The position numbers and the translations under genes were made by a program. Below, in pieces: positions 1 to 8,724 of a stretch of 64,000 nucleotides of DNA. Under the pieces are notes generated by a model. The model was not told the origin of the DNA and did not search any database. It worked only from the letters and a program-made list of their open reading frames with translations. How positions within the stretch are numbered: the stretch's first letter is position 1; the number at the start of each line of letters is the position of its first letter. Source of the DNA: CBDDEC01 sp965226785 (GTDB lineage: Bacteria; Chloroflexota; Dehalococcoidia; UBA2979); contig CBDDEC010000002.1 of the NCBI GenBank assembly GCA_965226785.1, positions 682,001-746,000 of the forward strand, in the 5' to 3' direction.

Positions 1-203
1 GCCAGTGCGGCGCGATCCAGCCGACATCGGCCATCGCGCTGACCCACTCCTCGGCGGTGCCGCGCGCGGCGGGGTCGTCCGAGTGGCGGTCACGCTCGAT
101 GTCGCCGCCGCCGCGGCGATAGCGGTCGGGCAACTGCTCCTCGATGACCGTGCTCACGGTCGATCGGAAACTCCGCCTGCGTCTCGTCGTCGGCCCAGTC
201 CAT
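1..203 (-). CDS. Acyl-CoA dehydrogenase, N-terminal fragment (frameshifted, runs off the window)
   Basis: An ATG at 203 follows a GAGGAG site by 7 bases and encodes MDWADDETQAEF. Coding then continues only in another frame, as RSTVSTVIEEQLPDRYR and, after a polar stretch, WVSAMADVGWIAPHW. This is the usual start of the N-terminal helical domain of acyl-CoA dehydrogenases, FAD enzymes that oxidise acyl-CoA thioesters; the sequence WIAPHWP normally leads into the EYGG motif. The frame break falls at the AAA run 168-170 and is repaired by removing one base. The rest of the gene lies beyond the left edge. The family call is an inference from about 60 residues. Confidence 0.6.
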
Positions 204-288
204 CGTCTAGCTCCTCGTCCGGTTGCCGGCACCTCGACGGTGCTCGGCGCGCGAGGCGAGTCTAGCGCAGCGTGCGAGGTGTGATCCG

Positions 289-1350
289 CTAACCCCCGCC
301 CGGCACCACGAGGATCTTCGCGTGCTCGTCCGGTGAGGCGAGCGTTTCGAAGGCAGCGGGGACGCCGTCGAGGTCAACGCGGCCGGTGACGATGGGGCGT
401 GGGTCCAGCTCCTCCGCGGCCATCGAGGCGAGCGTGCTGGCGAACTCCTCGGGCGTGTAGCCGAGCACGAACTGGAGATTGATCTGCTTGCCGATGGCGG
501 AGAGCGGACGGATCGTGTCGGGCTCCATGCAGACCCCGACGACGACCGCCTGCGAGTTGCGCGGGATGCCGTCGATCACGCCCTGGATCATGCCGGGCAC
601 GCCGACGCACTCGAAGACCAACGCCGAGGGCTCGTCGACCGCGCCTGCACTCGTCCCGACCTCGGCGCGCCAGGCGTCGAAGGTGGGCACGTCGTTCGGG
701 TCGACGACGTTGGTGGCGCCCATCGTTGAGGCGAGCTCGCGGCGTTTCGCGGAGAAATCGGCGGCGACGATGCGCTCGATGCCGCGGCGGCGCAGGTCGG
801 CGATCACGGAGAGACCGACGGGTCCGCAGCCGATCACGACCGGCACGGTGTCCGCGGGCATGTCCTCCAGGCGCGACATCTCGACGCCGTGGCGGCCGAC
901 CGCCATCGGCTCGGTCATCGCCGCCTCCTCGGTGGTGACGTTGTCGGGCACGGGGATCATCAGCGCCTCGCTCAGGACCATGCGTTCGCTGTATCCGCCG
1001 GGGAGTTCGTTGCCGTAGGCGAGGGAGATGCGAGCGTCGCCACGCGGGACGCCGGGCACGGAGACGACGCGCTGGCCCACGGGGAGCGCCTCTTCGCAGT
1101 CGGCGCCGAACTCGAGGATCTCCGCGCAGAACTCGTGGCCCATGATCACATCGCTGTCGTTGTCGAAGCGGAAGTCCGGCGAGCCATCATCGTTGCCCGC
1201 GAGCGAGCGCTGCACACGCTGCACCATGTGCAGATCGGAGCCGCAGATGCCGCAGGCCAGCGTCTTCACGAGCACTTCGCCCGGCCCGGGTACCGGGTCC
1301 GGCACCTCGTCGACCCGCAGCTCACCTCGACGCATCGGCACGGCACGCAT
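289..1350 (-). CDS. Zinc-type medium-chain alcohol dehydrogenase
   Basis: MDR-superfamily NAD(P)-dependent dehydrogenase of about 353 residues. The GroES-like catalytic domain carries CGICGSDLH near residue 35 and GHEF near 73, which supply the catalytic zinc ligands. The Rossmann domain has GCGPVGLSVIADL near 175, followed by an acidic turn (ADFS). The four-cysteine structural-zinc lobe of classical alcohol dehydrogenases is absent; that segment reads VPGVPRGDARISLAYG. ATG 1350 is preferred over TTG 1356 because GGAGGGG lies 7 bases upstream of it. It is the last gene of a minus-strand run with a small protein, a CMD protein and an SDR, consistent with alcohol or hydroxy-acid catabolism. The substrate is unknown. 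Confidence 0.88.
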   Translation of the reverse strand: MRAVPMRRGELRVDEVPDPVPGPGEVLVKTLACGICGSDLHMVQRVQRSLAGNDDGSPDFRFDNDSDVIMGHEFCAEILEFGADCEEALPVGQRVVSVPGVPRGDARISLAYGNELPGGYSERMVLSEALMIPVPDNVTTEEAAMTEPMAVGRHGVEMSRLEDMPADTVPVVIGCGPVGLSVIADLRRRGIERIVAADFSAKRRELASTMGATNVVDPNDVPTFDAWRAEVGTSAGAVDEPSALVFECVGVPGMIQGVIDGIPRNSQAVVVGVCMEPDTIRPLSAIGKQINLQFVLGYTPEEFASTLASMAAEELDPRPIVTGRVDLDGVPAAFETLASPDEHAKILVVPGGG

Positions 1351-1410
1351 GGACAAACCCCTCCCGGTTAGCGCGAGGAGGGTACGCGCTCACGCGAGCG
1401 CTGTGGGCCG

Positions 1411-1704
1411 CTAACGCGGCGCCTCGACGGTGTCGCCGACCTCCAGGGCTTCGCGGACGCTGGCGGCGAGCGAGGGGTCGAGGCCGCCGTCGAGGCAGCG
1501 CGGGCAGGTGGGTTCGTCCGGCGCGCCGGTGTCGTGGAGCGTGACGGTGACGTTGCCCTCGTCGAGCCAGATGCCGCAGACGGTGGAAACGCCGGAGGCG
1601 CGGTACGTGTCGGCCTCGAGCTCTTGCGCCGCGTGCAGGATCACCCAGTGCCAGTCGTCGCCGAAGTCGTCGAGCGCTTTCGCGACGATCCGCTTGTCCG
1701 GCAC
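1411..1704 (-). CDS. Hypothetical 97-aa protein
   Basis: Not recognised. Acidic soluble protein starting at a GTG behind a GGAGC site. It contains a tryptophan-rich N-terminal segment (DDWHWVILHAAQ), a single cysteine in VCGIWLDEG and a CPRC pair near residue 70 that could form half of a metal site. No signal peptide or membrane segment is visible. It sits 11 bases after the CMD-family gene and shares its strand, so it is probably cotranscribed with the dehydrogenase/CMD/SDR run. The third-position GC bias fits real coding. Confidence 0.6.
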   Translation of the reverse strand: MPDKRIVAKALDDFGDDWHWVILHAAQELEADTYRASGVSTVCGIWLDEGNVTVTLHDTGAPDEPTCPRCLDGGLDPSLAASVREALEVGDTVEAPR

Positions 1705-1715
1705 GGCCAGCTCCG

Positions 1716-2270
1716 CTACTGCCGCGCGGGCAGTTGATCGGCGTCGGCAGGCGCCTCGACGGCCATGCCGTTGAGCACGCCGGCGACCATCGTGTAGTAG
1801 CCGAGCAGGGTGGTGAGCTCCATGACGCCCTGCTCGCCGTAACGCGCCCGTGCGGCGTCGAAGGTGGCGTCCTCGACGCGGTGGTCCGTCAGCAGCTGGC
1901 GGCCGTAGCTGACGATCAGGCTCTCCTCGTCGGTCAGGCCGTCGAGGGCGCCCGCCGCGGCGATGATCGCGATCGCCTCTTCGCGGACGCCGACCTCACG
2001 GGCGATACGGGCGTGGGCGGCCCACTCGTAGCCGCAGTCGGCCTCGCGGGCGGCGGTGATGATAGCGATCTCGCGGTGGTCTTCCGGCAACACCGACTCG
2101 AAGCGCAGGTAGGCGCCGAGGTGTGCGAGCCGCTGCGCCACCTCGGGCGCGTTCATGAGCTGCGCGAACGGCCCGCCGACGCGGCGTCGCGTCGCGACGA
2201 TCGAGTCGAACGCCGCCTGAGCGTCCGCGGACAGGCCATCCTTCGAGGTGATCTCGGGCAATCGTGGCAC
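1716..2270 (-). CDS. Carboxymuconolactone decarboxylase (AhpD-like) family protein
   Basis: 184 residues of the alpha-helical AhpD/CMD fold. The motif ADCGYEWAAHARIA near residue 80 carries one Cys and the conserved E...H pair. A second redox cysteine is missing, so this is not a CxxC alkylhydroperoxidase. The C-terminal helices (MELTTLLGYYTMVAGVLNG) match the family. The start is GTG 2270 behind AGAGG. Members act as decarboxylases, peroxidase partners or gamma-lactone enzymes, and the substrate cannot be read from the sequence. It lies 28 bases downstream of an SDR gene on the same strand. Confidence 0.8.
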   Translation of the reverse strand: MPRLPEITSKDGLSADAQAAFDSIVATRRRVGGPFAQLMNAPEVAQRLAHLGAYLRFESVLPEDHREIAIITAAREADCGYEWAAHARIAREVGVREEAIAIIAAAGALDGLTDEESLIVSYGRQLLTDHRVEDATFDAARARYGEQGVMELTTLLGYYTMVAGVLNGMAVEAPADADQLPARQ

Positions 2271-2298
2271 GGTGGTTCCTCTCTTCGGTGCGTCGAGG

Positions 2299-3129
2299 CT
2301 ACCGCGACGGCCCCCGCAGCAGCACCCCGCCGTCCACCGGGAGGACCACGCCGGTCACGTAACGCGATTCGTCGGAGGCGAGATAGACCGCCGCCATGCC
2401 GATGTCCCAGCCGCTGCCTTCGATCTCGAGCATGGAGGCGACGCGCCGTGCCTCGCGACGTTCGGCCGACATGCCGCCGGAGTACACCATCGGCGTGTAG
2501 ACCGGGCCCGGCGCGATGCAATTGACGCGGATGCCGTCACGGGCATGGTCGACGGCCATCGCCTGCGTCAACGCGATCACGGCGCCCTTCGACGTCGTAT
2601 AGGCGGTGAGCCCTCGGGGGCGCAGCGCAGCGATCGAGGAGACGTTGATGATGGCTCCGCCGCCAGAGTCGCGCATGGCGGGGACGGCATGCTTGCCGGT
2701 GAGCATCATGCTGTCGACGTTGACGTGCTGGACGCGCGCCCAGTCCTCCTCGTCAACATCCACGACGCTGCTCGCCCCGGCCAGCCCGATGCCAACGTTG
2801 TTGTGCAGCACGTCGAGGCCGCCCCAGCGTGCGACGGCGGTCCGTACCATCGCCGCGCAGGACTCGGAGTCGGTGACATCGCCCTCGAACACCTCGACAT
2901 CGGCCTCCGGCCGGTGTTCGAGAATCAGCGCGCGTGTTTCCTCTGCGGCGTCAGTGTTGGCGTCGACGAGCATGACGCTCGCGCCCTCGAGGGCGAACAG
3001 CGTGGCCGCCGCACGACCGTTGCCGATGCCGGCGGCGCGCGAGCCGGCGCCGGTGACGATGGCGCGCTTGCCCTCGAGGCGCACACCCGTCGTGCGCGGG
3101 ACTGGCGGCGGGCCGGCGTCTGTGGTCAT
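2299..3129 (-). CDS. SDR-family oxidoreductase
   Basis: 276-residue short-chain dehydrogenase. The cofactor motif TGAGSRAAGIGNG lies near residue 27, an acidic residue follows strand 2 (VDANTDAAEE, favouring NAD), and NNVG falls near 105. The catalytic Ser-Tyr-Lys set is in INVSSIAALR and AYTTSKGAV. PGPVYTPM is the usual substrate-loop motif. ATG 3129 has GGAGG 4 bases upstream. It is the first gene of the minus-strand group ending with the zinc dehydrogenase, and is divergent from the Gfo/Idh/MocA gene. The substrate is unknown. Confidence 0.9.
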   Translation of the reverse strand: MTTDAGPPPVPRTTGVRLEGKRAIVTGAGSRAAGIGNGRAAATLFALEGASVMLVDANTDAAEETRALILEHRPEADVEVFEGDVTDSESCAAMVRTAVARWGGLDVLHNNVGIGLAGASSVVDVDEEDWARVQHVNVDSMMLTGKHAVPAMRDSGGGAIINVSSIAALRPRGLTAYTTSKGAVIALTQAMAVDHARDGIRVNCIAPGPVYTPMVYSGGMSAERREARRVASMLEIEGSGWDIGMAAVYLASDESRYVTGVVLPVDGGVLLRGPSR

Positions 3130-3187
3130 GTCGCCTCCGTGGGGTACCTTCGTGCGCGCGGCATGATAACGCGCAAGGGGGCAAGCG

Positions 3188-4279
3188 ATGGCGGACGCGC
3201 TGCGCTACGGCGTGATCGGCACTGGTCTGATGGGTGTCGAACACCTGCGCCACCTCGCACTGCTCGAAGGTGCGGAGGCGGTGGCCTACGCCGATCCACA
3301 CGCCCCCTCTCGCGAGCGCGCGGCCGCCGTCGCGCCGCAGGCGGTGGCGTACGAGGAGTACGCCACGATGGCCGCCCGCGACGACCTGGACGCGCTGATC
3401 GTGGCGACCCCCAACCACACACACGTCGAGGTTGTGCGTCAGCTCCTCGACGGTCCGCGCTCGCCTCACCTGCTGATCGAAAAGCCGCTGGCGACGACCG
3501 TCGAGGACGCGCGCGACCTGGCGGATGCCCTCGATCGCTACGACGGCATCGCCTAGGTGGGCATGGAGTACCGCTACATGCCGCCGGTGCGGCGGCTCAT
3601 CGAGGAGTTGCGGGAGGGCACGATCGGCAGGCTGCGCATGCTCGCGATCCGCGAGCACCGCCGACCCTTCTTGCCGAAGGTCGGCGACTGGAATCGCTTC
3701 AACCGCAACACGGGCGGAACGCTGGTCGAGAAGTGCTGCCACTTCTTCGACCTGATGCGCCACGTCACGCAACACGAGCCCGTGCGCGTCCTCGCCTCCG
3801 GTGGGCAGGATGTGAACCACCTCGACGAACGCTACGAGAGCGAACGCCCCGACATCCTGGACAACGCGTACGTGATCGTCGACTTCGACGACGGCAGCCG
3901 CGCGCTGCTCGACCTCTGCATGTTCGCCGAGCAGTCGCAACACCACGAGGAGATCGTCGCCACCGGCGATGGAGGCAAGCTCGAGGCGTTCGTGCCCACC
4001 TCGACGGTTGTCGTCGCGCAGCGCGATCCTTCCTCGCTGGCGCGCGACCCCTCGCGCATCGCGACGTACGAGGAGCGCCCCGACGCCATCGCCGCCGAGG
4101 CGCGTGGCCACCACGGCTCGACCATGGGCCAGCACCGCGCCTTCCTCGCCGCGATCCGCGAGGGCGGGCCGGCGGAGGTCACCCCGCGCGACGGCCTGGT
4201 GGCCGTGGCGATGGGCATCGCCGCCCACCGCTCGATCGACGAGGGCCGCGCGGTGGAGATGGCGGAGGTGCTCGGCTAG
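3188..4279 (+). CDS. Gfo/Idh/MocA oxidoreductase interrupted by an in-frame TAG
   Basis: NAD(P)-dependent oxidoreductase of about 363 residues if the TAG at 3554-3556 is read through. The first part (122 aa) has the Rossmann start YGVIGTGLMGVEHLRHL and the family lysine in LLIEKPLATT. The second part, in the same frame, begins VGMEYRYMPPVRRL and holds the C-terminal domain, including GGTLVEKCCHFFDLMRH with the conserved D-x3-H region. Relatives usually carry a polar residue before VG-x-x-x-R, so CAG (Gln) to TAG is the simplest explanation. It could be a true nonsense mutation or a base error; no frame change is involved. It precedes a CoA-transferase gene by about 50 bases. Confidence 0.8.
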
Positions 4280-4328
4280 GGACCCGCCATCCGCCGTGTG
4301 ATAGCGTCCGCGCGGTTGGAGGCGCGTG

Positions 4329-5642
4329 ATGGCGGAGATGGCCGACCCGCGGACGTCGGAGGCACCGGGGCCCCTCGAGGGCGTCCGCGTCCTCGAGTTC
4401 ACGCAGATCGTGGCGGGGCCGGTCGCCGGGGTGAACCTGTCGGACCTCGGCGCGGATGTGATCAAGGTCGAACCCCCCGAGGGCGAGCCGACGCGGCGCG
4501 GCCTCGCTGTCGTGCCGAACGAGGGCAAAGGCTTCCAGGCGCTCAATCGCGGGAAGCGCAGCCTGGCCATCGACATGCAGGACGAGCGGGCCCAGGCGCT
4601 GATGCAGCGGCTCGCGGCGGGCTCGGATGTGGTGCTCAACAACTACCGGCTCGGCGTGGCGGAGCGGCTCGGCATCGACTACGAGACGCTGCGCCAGGTG
4701 AAGCCGGACCTGATCTACTGGCAAAACACCGGCTTCGGCGAAGGCGGGCCGGAAGCCTACCGCGCGGGCTCGGACGTGGTGGCGCAGGCGTACTCGGGCC
4801 TGATGGTGACCGACGGCAAGACCGACGACGATGGCGCGCCGGACCTGATCGCGACGCCCATCGCCGACTTCACCTCGGGCTTCGCCGCCGCGATGGGGGT
4901 GGCGGCAGCGCTCTTCCACCGCGAGCGCACCGGCGAGGGGCAGTACCTCTCGACGTCGCTGCTGCGTACGGGGCTGTTCTTGCAGGCGAGCGCCGTGATG
5001 CGCGAGCCGGTGCACGACGCCGTGATCCGCGACCCGCTGTTCGAACGCGTGCAATCGGCGCGCGAGGCTGGCGGCTCGTACGACGAGGTCCTGGCGACGC
5101 GGAAGGCGGGGCTCGGCATACGGGGCGCCTTCCGCCTCTACTACGGCGGTTACCGGGCGAAGGACGGCGCCGTCGTCCTGGGCGCACTGACCAGGGCGAA
5201 TCGGGACGGCATGCGCCGCGTGTTGGGCATCGAAGGCGAGCGCTCGGACGAGCCAGATTACGACGCGCGCGACCCGGAGAACCAGGCACGCGCCGCCGAG
5301 TGGAAGCGCGTGATCCGCGAGACGTTCCTGACGAAGACGGCGGCGGAGTGGATGGCGCTGTTCGACGCCGAGGGCGTGCCGGTCGCCCCGGTGCAGTTCC
5401 CAGAACAGCTCGCCGATGACGGTCAGGTCAACGCCGACGGCATGATGTGGGACCTGGAGCACACGGTGACCGGCGAGCAATGGGTGGTCGGACCGGCGGT
5501 CTTGATGTCGGCGACGCCGACGCGCGCGCGGCGCCCTGCGCCCGCCCTCGGCGAGCACTCCGCCGAGATCCTGCGCTCGGCCGGCGCGACCGACGACGAC
5601 ATCGCGGCACTGATCGAGGCCGGCGTCGTCCGGCAGTTGTAG
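4329..5642 (+). CDS. Family III (CaiB/BaiF) CoA-transferase
   Basis: 437-residue class III CoA-transferase, which moves CoA between carboxylic acids through an aspartyl-CoA thioester intermediate. N-terminal LEGVRVLEFTQIVAGP and LSDLGADVIKVEPPEGE are the family signature. The catalytic Asp lies in PIADFTSGFAAAMG near residue 178. The GTGATG at 4326 offers two starts; ATG 4329 is chosen because GGAGG lies 6 bases upstream. It is a close paralogue of the gene at 61322, sharing ERLGIDYETLR, a YEEXLA-type insert and the C-terminal region. It is followed after 10 bases by a VOC protein. Donor and acceptor are unknown. Confidence 0.92.
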   Translation: MAEMADPRTSEAPGPLEGVRVLEFTQIVAGPVAGVNLSDLGADVIKVEPPEGEPTRRGLAVVPNEGKGFQALNRGKRSLAIDMQDERAQALMQRLAAGSDVVLNNYRLGVAERLGIDYETLRQVKPDLIYWQNTGFGEGGPEAYRAGSDVVAQAYSGLMVTDGKTDDDGAPDLIATPIADFTSGFAAAMGVAAALFHRERTGEGQYLSTSLLRTGLFLQASAVMREPVHDAVIRDPLFERVQSAREAGGSYDEVLATRKAGLGIRGAFRLYYGGYRAKDGAVVLGALTRANRDGMRRVLGIEGERSDEPDYDARDPENQARAAEWKRVIRETFLTKTAAEWMALFDAEGVPVAPVQFPEQLADDGQVNADGMMWDLEHTVTGEQWVVGPAVLMSATPTRARRPAPALGEHSAEILRSAGATDDDIAALIEAGVVRQL

Positions 5643-5652
5643 GAGTCGACTG

Positions 5653-6093
5653 ATGACGCGCGAACCGGCCGTGTTTGACCAGATCAACCTCGTAGTCCGC
5701 GACATGGCCGCGTCGGTCGACTTCTACAAACGCCTCGGGGTCATCATCCCGGACACGGAGCCGGAATGGCAGGCGCACCACCGCACGGCGGAGACCGACG
5801 TGGCGGTCGACCTCGAGTTCGACAGTTCAGCATTCACGCCCGACTGGATGGAGGGCTGGCCTGCCTCGAAGACAGGCGTCGTGGTGGGCTTTCGCGTGGC
5901 CACCCGCGACGATGTTGACGAGTTGTACGAGGAGCTGACTGCAGCCGGACACGCCGGGCTGCAAGCGCCGTACGACGCTTTCTGGGGCGCGCGCTACGCG
6001 CTCGTCGAGGATCCAAGTGGCATCGCTGTCGGCCTGATGAGCCCGGTCGAGCCGGAGCGCCGTGCGCGCCCACCGGCTCCGCCCGCGGACTGA
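5653..6093 (+). CDS. VOC/glyoxalase-fold protein
   Basis: 146-residue vicinal-oxygen-chelate protein with paired beta-alpha-beta modules. INLVVRDMAASVDFYKRLG opens module 1, and VDELYEELTAAGHAG with YALVEDPSGIAVGLM closes module 2 (the E-DP-G motif). VOC proteins include glyoxalases, epimerases, extradiol dioxygenases and resistance proteins; the metal-ligand set here is too poorly defined to choose. It starts 10 bases after the CoA-transferase stop with a GGAG site, so the two are probably cotranscribed. Confidence 0.82.
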   Translation: MTREPAVFDQINLVVRDMAASVDFYKRLGVIIPDTEPEWQAHHRTAETDVAVDLEFDSSAFTPDWMEGWPASKTGVVVGFRVATRDDVDELYEELTAAGHAGLQAPYDAFWGARYALVEDPSGIAVGLMSPVEPERRARPPAPPAD

Positions 6094-6099
6094 AGCCGC

Positions 6100-7355
6100 C
6101 TACTCGTACCTGTCGCCAATGACCCCGTCCGCCAACAGCGCGGCGATCGAGGCGTCGTCGTAGCCCAGCTCGCCGAGGATTTCGGCGTTGTGTTCGCCGA
6201 CGAGGGCGGCGTAGCGGTCCCACGTGGTGGTGTCGGGCGCGGTGCGCCAGGTGAAGCCGGCGAACTGGTGCGGGCCCGCGACCGGGTGCTCGACCTGCTC
6301 GATCCAGCCGCGGGCGATGTGCTGCGGGCTGGCGAGGACGGACGTGGGTGAGCTGACGGTGGCGGCGATCGCGCCGGCGGCCTGGATCGCCTCGGCGGCG
6401 TCCTCCGCGATCTGCGCCGCGGCGAACTCCGCAATCGCCGCGTCGATCTCCTCGCGGGCGGCGAGGCGGCCGTGCACCGTCGCCCAGGGGTGCTCGTGCG
6501 CTGCCCACTCCGCGTGGCCAAGGACGGAGGCGAGCGCGCCCCACTGGGCGTCCGTCTCCGCCGCGACCGCGATCCACGCCTCGACGCCGGAGAGCCCGGC
6601 GGCGGCGCGGTAGACGCTGTGGGGAACGATGTGCGGATCGACGTTGCCCAGCGGTCCGGGGATGCGACCGTTCAGCGTGTACTCGGCGAAGACTCCTGGG
6701 AGCTGCCAGCCGAGCGCCTCAGTCTGCGAGAGGTCGACGAACGAGCCTTCTCCGCTCTGCTCGCGGCGTCGCAGCGCCGCCACCGTCGCAAAGATGAGCG
6801 TCACCGCGCCCGTGGCATCGGAGTGGTAGATCTGCTGCACGTCCTCGCGGTCACGGTCCGGATAGCCGCGCACCGACCAGTGCCCGACCGTGGAGTCGAG
6901 GCCCGAGCCAAGGGTGACATAGCCCTCGTACGGTCCCTCAACGCCCCAGCCGGGCATCGAGATCAGGGAGCAGCGCGGATTCACCTCGTGCACCCGCTCC
7001 CAGCTGAAGCCGAGCCGCGCGACCGTGCCGGCCGAGTAGCCCTCGAAGAACACATCCGCGCTCTCGAGGAGCTTCGATAGCGCCTCGACGCCACGCTCGT
7101 CGCGGAGGTGAAGGCGATGTTGCGCTTGTTGCGGTTGGCGAGCTGGTGGATCGGATAGCGCTCGTAGACCGGCCCCTCGCCCTCCCCGGGCGGAGCGAGC
7201 CCGCCGGCGAGGGGACGGGTCATCGAGGAGCGCGGGAACGACTCGACTTTGATCACGTCAGCGCCGAGATCGCCGAGCAGCGAGCCCGCCATCGGCCCCG
7301 CCCAGACCTCGGTCATCTCGACCACGCGCACGCCTTCGAGGAGCCGGGCGGTCAT
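6100..7355 (-). CDS. Family III CoA-transferase (frameshifted)
   Basis: A class III CoA-transferase of about 418 residues broken by one frameshift. The first part starts at ATG 7355 (AGGA 6 bases upstream) and runs from MTARLLEGVRVVEMTEVWAGP through ANRNKRNIA. The coding frame then changes near 7111-7114 and continues LRDERGVEALSKLLESADVF, ending at 6100. Adding one C to the GCC run would restore one frame. The catalytic Asp is present in YHSDATGAVTLIFA. It follows another CoA-transferase gene (7369-8598) after 13 bases; the two could form a two-subunit enzyme like BbsEF or SmtAB (inference). Confidence 0.85.
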
Positions 7356-7368
7356 GCCGTCCTGCCGA

Positions 7369-8598
7369 TCACGAGGCGGCGCCAATCACGCCCGCCCGGA
7401 AGAGCGCCATCTGCTCGTCGCGCGAGAAGTCCGTCTCGTCGAGCAGCTCGACGGTGTGCTGGCCGAGCCGCGGCGCGGGGCGGAGCGCGAACGCGCCGTC
7501 GAGACGGAACGGCGGTCCGGCGAGCGTGACCTCGCCGACGCCGGGCTGCTCCTGCGTCACGAACGAGCCTCGAGCCTGCGACTGGGGATCAGCGATCGCC
7601 TCCGCGACGTCGAGGATCGGCGCGACCATGACGCCGTGCGCCTGCAGCTCCGTGAATACTTCCTCGCGAGTGCGTGTAGCGAGCCAGGGGCCCAGGTGCT
7701 CCATGAACGCGTCGAAGTGCTGCGCCTTCGCCTCGGGCTCGGCGAAGCGCGGGTCGCGAGGCAGCTCCGGCTGGCCGATGGCAACGCAGAGGCGTGAGAA
7801 GAACGGCTCCCCCGAGGAGGCGAAGGTGACATAGCCGTCGGCGCAACGGTAGGAGCCGGCGGGGTAGTTCAGCTTCGACTGTCCCGGCCCGCGCGGCATC
7901 TCGAACCCTGTGAACTCGTAGATCAGAAACCAGCTGTCGACATTGCCGAGCAGGGCCTCGACGCCCGCGACCTCGACATCGCGACGCTGGCCGTCGCGGG
8001 ACTCGCCCCAGATCGCGGCCGCGCTCACCGCGGCTGCCGTCGCGCCCCACTGCATCGTGGGCACGTACGGGCCGTAACGCAGCGGCGGCTCGCCCGCAAT
8101 AGTGTGCTGCCACATCCGTGTCGAGGCGGCGAAGAGCGTGAGGTCGTTCTCAGTGCGGTCGCGCCACGGCCCCTCGATGCCGTGCTCGGCCAGGCGCACG
8201 CGGCTGGGCGTGCGGTCGAGCCGAGCCAGCGCGCCATCCATCGCCTCGCCGATCGCAGCGTCGAGGTGCGACGTGACCAGCGCCGAGCCCGCCGCCACGC
8301 GCGCGAGGACATCGCAACCCGACGGCGTCGCCAGGTCGAGCGCCAGCGAGCGCTTCCCGGTGTCGAGCGCGAGGTGGTAGGCCCCCGCGTTGACGTCCGG
8401 CGTGTCGTCCGGGAAGGGCGCGAAGCGGCGCATCGAAGCGCCCTCGAGCGGCTCCACCTTGACCACATCGGCCCCGAAGTCGGAGAGCGTCTTCGTCGCC
8501 GCGGCGACGGCCAGCGTGCCACCGACCTCGACCACGCGCGAGCCAGCGAACGGCTGTCCGCCGGCTGCGGTCGAGGGTTCGGCGCGCTCGGTCGTCAT
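7369..8598 (-). CDS. Family III CoA-transferase paralogue lacking the catalytic aspartate
   Basis: About 409 residues from ATG 8598 (MTTERAEPS). The class III fold is supported by SRVVEVGGTLAVAAATKTL, DFGADVVKVEPLEGASMRR and the C-terminal APRLGQHTVELLDE block. In the segment that normally holds the catalytic Asp, this protein reads YVPTMQWGATAAAVSAAAI, and no Asp or Glu is near. It lies directly upstream of a second CoA-transferase gene that keeps the Asp. A non-catalytic partner subunit is plausible, as is a degenerate or repurposed enzyme. A truncated upstream start at 8649 was rejected as lacking an ATG/RBS context. Confidence 0.85.
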   Translation of the reverse strand: MTTERAEPSTAAGGQPFAGSRVVEVGGTLAVAAATKTLSDFGADVVKVEPLEGASMRRFAPFPDDTPDVNAGAYHLALDTGKRSLALDLATPSGCDVLARVAAGSALVTSHLDAAIGEAMDGALARLDRTPSRVRLAEHGIEGPWRDRTENDLTLFAASTRMWQHTIAGEPPLRYGPYVPTMQWGATAAAVSAAAIWGESRDGQRRDVEVAGVEALLGNVDSWFLIYEFTGFEMPRGPGQSKLNYPAGSYRCADGYVTFASSGEPFFSRLCVAIGQPELPRDPRFAEPEAKAQHFDAFMEHLGPWLATRTREEVFTELQAHGVMVAPILDVAEAIADPQSQARGSFVTQEQPGVGEVTLAGPPFRLDGAFALRPAPRLGQHTVELLDETDFSRDEQMALFRAGVIGAAS

Positions 8599-8724
8599 GG
8601 TGCCTCGGTCTAAGCCTCGCTGGAGGGCCCGCGCAATGTGCCCCGCCACGGCTGCCCCGTCAACGGGCGCGCGGGTATCATCACGTCCGCCGCCCTAGTG
8701 GGCCACGAGCAGATGGAGCGCACG

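Noticed and set aside
2248..4642. Very long open frames antisense to the SDR, Gfo/Idh/MocA and CoA-transferase genes
   Set aside because: They arise from high GC; they are Arg/Ala/Pro-rich without motifs and oppose well-supported genes.
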